From: Actinomycetota bacterium | Lineage (GTDB): Bacteria; Actinomycetota; Actinomycetes; Nanopelagicales; Nanopelagicaceae | Length of the DNA: 5,016 nt | NCBI GenBank assembly: GCA_947488645.1 | Contig: CANLAC010000088.1 | Coordinates: forward strand, 1 to 5,016 | Direction of reading: 5' to 3' | Shown here: positions 1-5,016 of the stretch, one piece after another | How the letters are laid out: every line of letters starts with the position of its first letter | Numbering within the stretch: the first letter of the stretch is position 1 | Notes under the pieces: generated by a model | Databases searched by the model: none | What the model saw: the letters and a program-made list of their open reading frames with translations, nothing else | What the model was told of the DNA's origin: nothing | Position numbers and translations under genes: made by a program

Positions 1-593
1 ATCCCAACGAAGCACCAGTTGTTGCTGATTTGGAAGCTGATTTAAAGATTATTGAACAACTTGCCCAGCACCCACGTGTGCGAGCTATTGGTGAAACAGG
101 ACTTGATTACTTCCGCACACCACCTGAACTACGTAAGCGTCAGCAGGATTCCTTTAAATGGCATATCGAGTTAGCAAAGAGAACAAACAAGGCACTTGTC
201 ATCCATGATCGTGATTCACATGATGATGTCTTATCTGTATTGCTTGAAGTCGGAGCCCCCGAAAAGACTGTCTTTCATTGCTTTTCAGGTGATGTTGAAA
301 TGGCTAAGACTTGTATTGAACGTGGATACATCCTCTCCTTTGCAGGCACATTGACCTTCAAGAATGCTCCAGATTTAAGAGATGCCGTAAAGCTTGTGCC
401 TATTGATCAGTTGCTGGTCGAAACAGATTCACCTTTCTTAGCCCCAGCGCCACATCGTGGGGCGAGCAATACTCCTGCGCAGATTGCAACCATTGTGCGA
501 GCCATGGCAGCAGAGCGAAATCAAGATTTAGCAGAACTTGCTACAGCACTTGGCAATAACGCAGAACGCATATTTGGGTCTTTCACGCCATGA
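1..593 (+). CDS. tatD: TatD family metal-dependent hydrolase/deoxyribonuclease (5' end outside window)
   Basis: The reading frame is open from the window edge (first full codon at base 3, reading PNEAP...) to TGA at 591-593. About 196 residues are visible of a family that is usually about 260-275 long, so the N-terminus with the first HxH/HxD metal motif lies upstream. An in-frame TTG at base 30 is internal, not the start. Visible TatD signatures in order are GETGLDYF (metal-ligand Glu at 93-95), IHDRDSHDD (His ligand), HCFSGD (His) and ETDSPFLAP (Asp). Those residues complete the two-metal site of the amidohydrolase TIM barrel. Family members are cytoplasmic Mg-dependent 3'-5' DNases/phosphoesterases; the physiological substrate here is unknown. 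The stop overlaps the rsmA start by four bases (ATGA), which implies translational coupling. Many actinobacteria carry rpfB between these two genes, and it is absent here. Family assignment is very sure; exact role is not. Confidence 0.95.
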   Translation, partial: PNEAPVVADLEADLKIIEQLAQHPRVRAIGETGLDYFRTPPELRKRQQDSFKWHIELAKRTNKALVIHDRDSHDDVLSVLLEVGAPEKTVFHCFSGDVEMAKTCIERGYILSFAGTLTFKNAPDLRDAVKLVPIDQLLVETDSPFLAPAPHRGASNTPAQIATIVRAMAAERNQDLAELATALGNNAERIFGSFTP

Positions 594-1432
594 CATTGCT
601 AGGTGCGGCTCAAATCCGCGAACTTGCTGCGCAATTAGATTTAAAGCCATCTAAGTCACTGGGGCAAAACTTTGTTATTGACTCAAATGTCTGCACCAAG
701 ATTGTTCGCACAGCAGGTGTGACAAAAGATGACATTGCTCTAGAAATTGGTCCCGGACTTGGATCGCTAACCCTTGCGATGCTAGAGGTTGCCAAATCAG
801 TTATCGCAGTTGAGATTGATTCACGCCTTGCTCAACAACTACCGATAACGGTGGCGCAACATTTTGAGCATCCAGAGAACCTCACAGTGATTAATAAAGA
901 TGCATTAGCTGTTAATGAATTGCCTGTTGCACCAACTGTTTTAGTTGCTAACTTGCCATATAACGTTTCTGTGCCAGTACTACTTCATCTGCTGGAAAAG
1001 TTTCCAACACTTCGAACTGGCGTTGTGATGGTGCAAGCAGAAGTTGCAGATCGCTTGGCCGCAAAGCCTGGTGGCAAGGAGTATGGAATCCCAAGTGTTA
1101 AAGCTGCATGGTGGGCTGATGTGAAAAACGTTGGAACAGTTTCTAGATCAATCTTTTGGCCAGCACCAAATGTTGATTCTAAGTTGGTGGGATTTACTAG
1201 ACGCGAAACAGCCGGCAGTGAAGAATCTCGCGCGAAAGTCTTTACGATTATTGATGCAGCCTTTGCTCAGCGTCGAAAGATGCTCCGGTCAGCCCTTTCT
1301 AGCCTGTATGGATCATCTTCGGCTGCTGAAGCCATTTTGATTAAGGCCGGTATCGATCCGACACTTCGAGGCGAAGCTTTGCAGATTGAATCTTTTTGCA
1401 AGATCGCTGCCGTTGCGCCTGACATTTTCTAA
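590..1432 (+). CDS. rsmA: 16S rRNA (adenine1518-N6/adenine1519-N6)-dimethyltransferase RsmA (KsgA)
   Basis: The enzyme dimethylates two adjacent adenines in the 3'-terminal hairpin of 16S rRNA using S-adenosylmethionine, a late checkpoint in 30S assembly. The 280-residue length is normal (E. coli 273). Signatures in order: LGQNFVID at about 24-31, SAM motif I EIGPGLGSLT at 52-61, acidic VEID at 74-77, NKDAL at 102-106, catalytic NLPY at 121-124, MVQAEVADRL in the middle, then WPAPNVDSKLV and FAQRRKMLRSAL (F225 to K230 and on) in the C-terminal RNA-binding part. All key residues are present. The ATG at 590 gives the full N-terminus, with LGQNF at its expected place. There is no good Shine-Dalgarno sequence before it, so the ATGA overlap with tatD probably drives initiation by coupling. 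Loss of this enzyme commonly gives kasugamycin resistance (family knowledge). No oddities in the protein. Confidence 0.98.
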   Translation: MTLLGAAQIRELAAQLDLKPSKSLGQNFVIDSNVCTKIVRTAGVTKDDIALEIGPGLGSLTLAMLEVAKSVIAVEIDSRLAQQLPITVAQHFEHPENLTVINKDALAVNELPVAPTVLVANLPYNVSVPVLLHLLEKFPTLRTGVVMVQAEVADRLAAKPGGKEYGIPSVKAAWWADVKNVGTVSRSIFWPAPNVDSKLVGFTRRETAGSEESRAKVFTIIDAAFAQRRKMLRSALSSLYGSSSAAEAILIKAGIDPTLRGEALQIESFCKIAAVAPDIF

Positions 1433-1442
1433 TTGCGGTTAT

Positions 1443-1446
1443 AGGG
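1443..1446 (+). promoter_or_regulatory. probable ribosome binding site of ispE
   Basis: AGGG lies seven bases before the ATG at 1454 in the short rsmA-ispE spacer. It is a short, moderate match to the Shine-Dalgarno core, but its position favours this ATG over the in-frame GTG at 1469. Confidence 0.5.
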
Positions 1447-1453
1447 TCACTAT

Positions 1454-2368
1454 ATGTCAGTAAAAAGTGTGACCGTGCGCGTACCTGCAAAGGTCAACCT
1501 TCAATTATCTGTTGGGCCCAAAGAGGCCGATGGTTATCACAACTTGGTCTCTGTTTTTCAAGCAATTTCAATCTTTGATGATGTGACAATTAAGTTGACT
1601 GAACCTGGCGCTGGTTTAACAATTGCAGTAACTGGCGAGCAAACTCATGGCGTTCCAGCTGATGCGAATAACTTGGCAGCAAAGGCTGTTGCGCTGATTT
1701 CAAAAGAGTATGACTTAACAGTTGATGCTCATATCGAGATTAAGAAATCTATTCCAGTTGCAGGCGGAATGGCGGGCGGCAGCGCAGATGCTGCAGCAAC
1801 AATTGTTGGCATCGACTACTTGTATTCACTTGGGATGTCTCGCGAAGAGATGGTTGAAATTGCAGCGCAATTGGGTAGCGATGTTCCTTTTATGCTCAGT
1901 GGCGGAACTGCAATTGGCACAGGTCGTGGTGATCAATTAACTGCTGCCCTATCGCGCGGCACATATCACTGGGTACTCGCACTCTCCACACATGGATTAT
2001 CAACACCGGCTGTCTATGCAGAGTGTGATCGCTTGCGCGCTGAACTTGAAATTATTGAACCTCAAACTCATGAAGGATTAATGCAAGCGTTATTAGCTGC
2101 AGATGCTCCAGCTGTCGGTAAATCACTTGTCAATGATCTGCAAGCCGCTGCATGTTCATTGCGTCCAGCTTTGCGTTTAGTTTTAGATGTTGGTCAGGAA
2201 TACGGCGCACTTGGAGCAATAGTTTCTGGCTCAGGCCCAACCGTTGCCTTCTTAGTTGCTGATGTTGATGCCGGCCTTGATTTAACGGTGGCGTTAACGG
2301 CCAGCGGGGTAGTGGGCAGCGTTGTGCGGGCCTTTGGTCCTGTGGCTGGGGCGAAAGTAATCTCCTAA
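1454..2368 (+). CDS. ispE: 4-diphosphocytidyl-2-C-methyl-D-erythritol kinase IspE
   Basis: This GHMP-family kinase phosphorylates CDP-methylerythritol at the 2-hydroxyl with ATP in the cytoplasmic MEP (non-mevalonate) pathway to IPP/DMAPP. Length is 304 residues, normal for actinobacterial forms. Visible motifs are VPAKVNLQLSVG with the catalytic Lys at about 13, DGYHNL just after, the ATP-binding loop PVAGGMAGGSADAAA at about 101-115, GSDVPF with the catalytic Asp at about 143, SLVNDLQ near 224-230, and the third GHMP motif GSGPT at 259-263. The loop GGMAGGSADAAA is the actinobacterial version of the GGLGGGSSDAA loop, not a defect. The ATG at 1454 is chosen because AGGG at 1443-1446 lies seven bases upstream and the Lys motif then sits near residue 13, as in the family. 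It begins 21 bases after rsmA with no terminator between, so the two are probably one operon with tatD. Confidence 0.98.
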   Translation: MSVKSVTVRVPAKVNLQLSVGPKEADGYHNLVSVFQAISIFDDVTIKLTEPGAGLTIAVTGEQTHGVPADANNLAAKAVALISKEYDLTVDAHIEIKKSIPVAGGMAGGSADAAATIVGIDYLYSLGMSREEMVEIAAQLGSDVPFMLSGGTAIGTGRGDQLTAALSRGTYHWVLALSTHGLSTPAVYAECDRLRAELEIIEPQTHEGLMQALLAADAPAVGKSLVNDLQAAACSLRPALRLVLDVGQEYGALGAIVSGSGPTVAFLVADVDAGLDLTVALTASGVVGSVVRAFGPVAGAKVIS

Positions 2369-2380
2369 TAGGGCGCAGTT

Positions 2381-2515
2381 GGTCACAAGCACCACCATTT
2401 ATGAGGGAGAATATGCGTTCCGCCATTGTGTAGTGGCTAGCACATGGGCCTTTGAAGCCCAGGGTCCAGGATCGATACCTGGTGGCGGAGCCACCGATAG
2501 ACTTCACTTGTGACC
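2381..2515 (+). repeat. 9-bp perfect inverted repeat enclosing tRNA-Gln and covering the glmU start
   Basis: GGTCACAAG at 2381-2389 is the exact reverse complement of CTTGTGACC at 2507-2515; bases 2380 and 2516 add a possible T-G wobble pair. The 117 enclosed bases contain the whole tRNA-Gln, leaving single-stranded linkers of about 29 and 13 bases. The right arm contains the GTG start of glmU (2510-2512). In an unprocessed transcript the arms could pair and hide that start codon. The repeat is seen directly; any regulatory role is inference. Confidence 0.5.
2419..2493 (+). tRNA. tRNA-Gln, anticodon UUG, CCA encoded
   Basis: A complete cloverleaf can be folded by hand. The acceptor stem TCCGCCA (2419-2425) pairs with TGGCGGA (2483-2489) at all seven positions. 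The D stem is GTGT/GCAC (2428-2431 with 2440-2443), with A14, G18-G19 and A21 in the loop. The anticodon stem TGGGC/GCCCA (2445-2449 with 2457-2461) holds the loop CTTTGAA, giving anticodon TTG at 2452-2454, which reads CAA and CAG Gln codons. The T stem is CCAGG/CCTGG (2466-2470 with 2478-2482). U1-A72 and discriminator G73 (2490) fit tRNA-Gln, and CCA is encoded at 2491-2493. Two oddities: the T loop reads ATCGATA, so position 54 is A rather than T, and the variable loop is only four bases (GGGT). Perfect stems argue for a functional gene. It ends 16 bases before glmU and is probably co-transcribed with it. Confidence 0.96.
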
Positions 2516-3928
2516 GTACAAACCGTGATCGTCCTAGCCGCAGGCGAAGGCACACGTATGAAGTCGGCAACTCCTAAGGTTTTACACAGCGTTGCAGGAC
2601 GTTCGCTACTTGGACATGTTCTTCACGCAGTTAATCACCTTAATCCAACTGAACTTCGAATCGTTGTTGGCTCAGGTCGCGAAGCGGTCGAAGCGCACAT
2701 CGCAGATATTTCTCCAAAAGCAACAACAGTTTTTCAGGAGCGCCGTGGTGGCACGGGCCATGCTGCCCAGTTAGCGCTCGCAGGCAAAGCACCAAAAGGA
2801 ACAGTCTTAGTTTTAGCTGGCGATACGCCATTGCTATCTGGTGATTCATTGGCGCAGTTTGTAGAAGCCCACACATCTGGAAAATTCGCCGCATCAGTAC
2901 TAACTGCAGAGCATCCAGAGCCAACTGGTTATGGCCGCATTATTCGTGATGACAGCGATGAATTACTTCGCATCGTTGAAGAAAAAGATGCAACAGATGA
3001 CGAAAAATTCATCTATGAAATTAACAGCGGTGTGTATGCATTTGATGGAGAAAAGCTTGCAGCATCAATTGGCAAGCTAACAACGGCAAACGCGCAAGGT
3101 GAGTTGTATTTAACCGATGTCATCGGAATCTTAAAGTCTGCCGGTGAATCTATAGCCGCAATAATGATTGATGATTTCACTGAAACACTTGGCGTAAATG
3201 ATCGCGTGCAGTTGGCTGAAAGTGCCGCCATGCTTCGAGATCGCATTAATGATCAATGGATGCGCGCAGGCGTCACAATCGTTGATCCAACAACTACCTG
3301 GATTGATGCAACTGTTGAACTTTCAAATGATGTAACTCTCCACCCTGGTACAGCCCTTCTTGGTTCAACAAAGGTTGCAACAGGGGCTGTTATTGGACCT
3401 CGCACCACCCTGACCGATTGCGTTGTTAAAGAGGGCGCACAGGTTCTTGAATCAATCGCTATCCAAACCGTGATCGGTGAAGGTGCCACAGTGGGTCCAT
3501 TTACATATTTGCGAGCAGGAACACAGCTCGGTGATTCAACTAAGGCTGGCGCATTTGTTGAAATGAAGAATGCAACCGTTGGTACAGGTTCAAAGATTCC
3601 GCATCTGTCATATGTTGGCGATGCAACAATCGGTGTGGGTAGCAATATTGGCGCAGCAACGATCTTTGTTAATTACGACGGCGTTGAAAAGCACCACACC
3701 ACAGTGGGCGATCAGGTCCGTATTGGCAGCGACACAATGCTTGTGGCACCGGTCTCAATCGGAGATGGTGCATATACGGCTGCTGGATCAGTTATTACAG
3801 AAGATGTTCCGGCCGGAGCAATTGGTGTTGGCAGAGCAAAGCAAAGAAATGTATTAGATTGGGTTCTGCGCAAGCGCCCAGGAAGTAAATCCGCACAAGC
3901 CGCCGAAGCACGCAATAAGAAGGGCTAG
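2510..3928 (+). CDS. glmU: Bifunctional GlmU: glucosamine-1-phosphate N-acetyltransferase / GlcNAc-1-phosphate uridylyltransferase
   Basis: GlmU acetylates glucosamine-1-P with acetyl-CoA and then couples the product to UTP, giving UDP-GlcNAc for peptidoglycan. The 472 residues form two domains. The N-terminal pyrophosphorylase (about 1-230) shows LAAGEGTRMKS...PKVLH (9-26), GTGHA (81-85), GDTPLL with metal Asp105, GYGRI (140-144), VEEKDA, NSGVYAF (172-178) and GVNDR with metal Asn230. The left-handed beta-helix acetyltransferase (about 255-445) shows hexapeptide repeats, GPFTYLRAGT with Arg335, KNATVG with Lys353, IPHLSYVGD with catalytic His365, and NYDG at 388-391. The tail QRN..DWV.RKRPGS is actinobacterial-type. 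An in-frame TAG at 2498-2500 limits the start to GTG 2510 or GTG 2525; 2510 places the nucleotide loop at its usual distance. No Shine-Dalgarno sequence is visible, and the start lies 16 bases after the tRNA inside an inverted-repeat arm. Both active sites look intact. Confidence 0.97.
   Translation: MTVQTVIVLAAGEGTRMKSATPKVLHSVAGRSLLGHVLHAVNHLNPTELRIVVGSGREAVEAHIADISPKATTVFQERRGGTGHAAQLALAGKAPKGTVLVLAGDTPLLSGDSLAQFVEAHTSGKFAASVLTAEHPEPTGYGRIIRDDSDELLRIVEEKDATDDEKFIYEINSGVYAFDGEKLAASIGKLTTANAQGELYLTDVIGILKSAGESIAAIMIDDFTETLGVNDRVQLAESAAMLRDRINDQWMRAGVTIVDPTTTWIDATVELSNDVTLHPGTALLGSTKVATGAVIGPRTTLTDCVVKEGAQVLESIAIQTVIGEGATVGPFTYLRAGTQLGDSTKAGAFVEMKNATVGTGSKIPHLSYVGDATIGVGSNIGAATIFVNYDGVEKHHTTVGDQVRIGSDTMLVAPVSIGDGAYTAAGSVITEDVPAGAIGVGRAKQRNVLDWVLRKRPGSKSAQAAEARNKKG
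3919..3924 (+). promoter_or_regulatory. ribosome binding site of prs inside the end of glmU
   Basis: GAAGGG in the last codons of glmU lies eight bases before the ATG at 3933. It is the best-placed Shine-Dalgarno-like sequence ahead of any annotated gene here. It fixes the prs start and suggests coupled translation across the four-base glmU-prs gap. Confidence 0.65.
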
Positions 3929-3932
3929 ATAT

Positions 3933-4913
3933 ATGAGCGAGATCCGTTTATCTTCTGAAAAAAGATTGCGCCTATTTGCAGGCCGCGGATTTCCCGAACT
4001 AGCTGATGAAGTAGCTGCCGAACTTGGCATCCCATTAACACCAATGTCTGCATATGATTTTGCAAACGGTGAGATTTTTGTTCGCTTCGAAGAATCAGTT
4101 CGCGGTTGCGATGCATTTGTTATTCAAAGCCACACAGATCCAGTTAACAAGCAGATCATGGAGCAGTTGATCATGATTGATGCTTTGAAGCGTGCATCTG
4201 CAAAGCGCATCACAGTGGTTACACCCTTTTATGGTTACGCGCGACAAGATAAGAAAAGTCGCGGACGCGAACCAATCACAGCTCGTTTGATAGCTGATCT
4301 TTTCAAAACCGCAGGTGCTGATCGTTTGATGGCTGTTGATCTGCACACTTCACAGATTCAAGGTTTCTTTGATGGTCCTGTTGATCACCTGTTCGCATTA
4401 CCAATGCTTGCTAACTATGTTGGCAGCAAGGTTGATCGCACACGCTTAACAATTGTTTCTCCTGACTCAGGACGCGTTCGCGTTGCAGAGCGTTGGTCAG
4501 ATCTTCTTGGTGGCTGTCCGATCGCATTTATTCACAAAACTCGCGATCCGCGCGTTCCAAATGAATCAATCACAGGCCGTGTCGTTGGTGATGTCGTTGG
4601 ACAAACATGTGTAGTTATCGATGACATGATCGACACAGCGGGCACAATTACAAAGGCGGTAGATGCGTTATTTGATGCAGGTGCTGCAGATGTAATCATC
4701 GCTGCAACTCACGCTGTCTTTAGTGGTCCTGCAGTTGATCGCTTGAAGAACTGCCGTGCATCAGAAGTGGTCATCACAAATACTCTGCCAATTACAGAGG
4801 ACCAGAAGTTCGACAATTTGACCGTGCTTTCAATTGCTCCGCTTCTGGGCCGAGCAATCCGTGAGGTCTTTGAGGATGGATCAGTTACGAGCCTGTTTGA
4901 TGGTCATTCCTAA
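3933..4913 (+). CDS. prs: Ribose-phosphate pyrophosphokinase (PRPP synthetase, class I)
   Basis: Prs transfers pyrophosphate from ATP to ribose-5-phosphate in the cytoplasm, giving PRPP for purine, pyrimidine, NAD, His and Trp synthesis. The 326-residue length is normal for actinobacteria. Motifs in order: FANGEIFVRFEESVRG near 43-58, the flexible-loop segment PFYGYARQDKKSRGREPI at 98-115 (RQDKK 104-108), DLHTSQIQGFFDGPVDHL with the metal/ATP-binding His138, VSPDSGRVRVAERW at about 175-188, the catalytic-loop HKTRDPRVPN with Lys202 and Arg204, the PRPP loop VIDDMIDTAGT at 228-238, and NTLPI at 283-287. SPDSGRVRVAERW differs from the SPDxGGVxRAR of enterobacteria and firmicutes but is the usual actinobacterial form. 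It follows glmU after four bases and is clearly in the same operon. In many actinobacteria rplY (ctc) and pth follow; no rplY start is seen in the last 103 bases. Confidence 0.98.
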   Translation: MSEIRLSSEKRLRLFAGRGFPELADEVAAELGIPLTPMSAYDFANGEIFVRFEESVRGCDAFVIQSHTDPVNKQIMEQLIMIDALKRASAKRITVVTPFYGYARQDKKSRGREPITARLIADLFKTAGADRLMAVDLHTSQIQGFFDGPVDHLFALPMLANYVGSKVDRTRLTIVSPDSGRVRVAERWSDLLGGCPIAFIHKTRDPRVPNESITGRVVGDVVGQTCVVIDDMIDTAGTITKAVDALFDAGAADVIIAATHAVFSGPAVDRLKNCRASEVVITNTLPITEDQKFDNLTVLSIAPLLGRAIREVFEDGSVTSLFDGHS

Positions 4914-5016
4914 GCCTCAATTTGCTTCAATGCTTGTCTAAAAGATACTGTTCGACCTGTTCCGGCGAGGGTAGCGAATAGCTTTCCGTGATCGACGGGT
5001 AAGGGATTTTTCTCCT
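4910..5016 (-). CDS. possible 3' end of an unidentified convergent gene (partial)
   Basis: On the minus strand a frame is open from the window edge for 34 full codons (5014 down to 4913) and ends with TAG at 4912-4910. It reads EKNPLPVDHGKLFATLAG and on to SFRQALKQIEA. Its stop would overlap the prs stop tail to tail through the shared bases CTAA (4910-4913). The residues look protein-like, with an amphipathic end, but I do not recognise a family. A second minus frame is also open for 29 codons from the edge to TGA, and an open stretch this short is expected by chance fairly often. The + strand of 4914-5016 offers no convincing start, tRNA or strong terminator. This is a tentative call only. 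Confidence 0.3.
   Translation of the reverse strand, partial: EKNPLPVDHGKLFATLAGTGRTVSFRQALKQIEA

Noticed and set aside
30..32. TTG at base 30 as a start codon for tatD
   Set aside because: The frame is open upstream and reads PNEAP, a normal internal TatD segment, and the N-terminal metal motif would be missing. The true start is outside the window.
1757..1795. IspE ATP loop GGMAGGSADAAA differs from the common GGLGGGSSDAA
   Set aside because: This is the normal actinobacterial variant with all key glycines, Ser and Asp kept.
2379..2414. Possible promoter for tRNA-Gln, with TTGGTC as -35 and GAGAAT, GAATAT or TATGAG as -10
   Set aside because: None of the hexamers combine a good -10 match with 16-18 base spacing to a -35, and the purine run fits a ribosome-site-like stretch better.
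2130..2570. Long minus-strand open frame across the ispE end, tRNA and glmU start
   Set aside because: It runs antisense through two real genes and a tRNA, and its product is of low complexity and rich in Arg, Gln and Leu. It is a shadow.
3253..3645. Minus-strand open frame within the glmU acetyltransferase domain
   Set aside because: It lies wholly antisense to conserved hexapeptide repeats and has no recognisable domain or ribosome site.
4455..4500. Prs segment SPDSGRVRVAERW departs from SPDxGGVxRAR
   Set aside because: It is the usual form in actinobacterial PRPP synthetases, so it supports the taxonomy and is not an anomaly.
4985..5011. Possible intrinsic terminator after prs: TCCGT/ACGGG hairpin followed by a run of five T
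   Set aside because: The stem is only four bp plus a wobble pair, and seven bases separate it from the T run. This is too weak to call.
1..5016. GATC looks frequent, about 37 sites by hand count against about 20 expected for random sequence
   Set aside because: Most are Asp codons GAT followed by C in coding frame, especially in prs, so codon context explains them without a methylation system.

Overview
The window is an ordinary housekeeping segment, almost certainly from an actinobacterium with an unusually low-GC, compact genome. The gene order tatD - rsmA - ispE - tRNA-Gln - glmU - prs matches the conserved actinobacterial neighbourhood. Two proteins carry actinobacterial-type wording: the GlmU C-terminus (QRN..DWV.RKRPGS, close to mycobacterial GlmU as I remember it) and the Prs segments SPDSGRVRVAERW and HKTRDPRVPN. 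Base composition is near balanced to slightly AT-rich by eye, far below most actinomycetes. Together with the tight spacing this suggests a streamlined planktonic lineage such as the freshwater acI group (Nanopelagicales). That placement is inference.

Layout, all genes on the + strand. Bases 1-593 hold the 3' three quarters of tatD, a metal-dependent hydrolase. Its stop overlaps the start of rsmA (590-1432), the 16S rRNA adenine dimethyltransferase. After 21 bases comes ispE (1454-2368), the CDP-ME kinase of the MEP isoprenoid pathway. A 141-base gap (2369-2509) holds one tRNA-Gln(UUG) at 2419-2493 with an encoded CCA. Then comes glmU (2510-3928), the bifunctional enzyme that makes UDP-GlcNAc, and four bases later prs (3933-4913), PRPP synthetase. 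The last 103 bases contain no recognisable gene start. The opposite strand is open there and could be the 3' end of a convergent gene whose stop overlaps the prs stop.

The genes supply basic cell building: ribosome maturation (RsmA), isoprenoid precursors for lipid carriers (IspE), the peptidoglycan precursor UDP-GlcNAc (GlmU), and PRPP for nucleotides, His and Trp (Prs). Close spacing suggests two co-transcribed blocks, tatD-rsmA-ispE and tRNA-glmU-prs, possibly one transcript.

I found no mobile element, CRISPR array, defence system or clearly new system. The points worth a second look lie in the ispE-glmU gap: a perfect 9-bp inverted repeat that encloses the tRNA and covers the glmU start codon, a non-canonical base at T-loop position 54 of the tRNA, and a well-placed ribosome-binding-like stretch leading into a six-codon ORF that runs into the tRNA.
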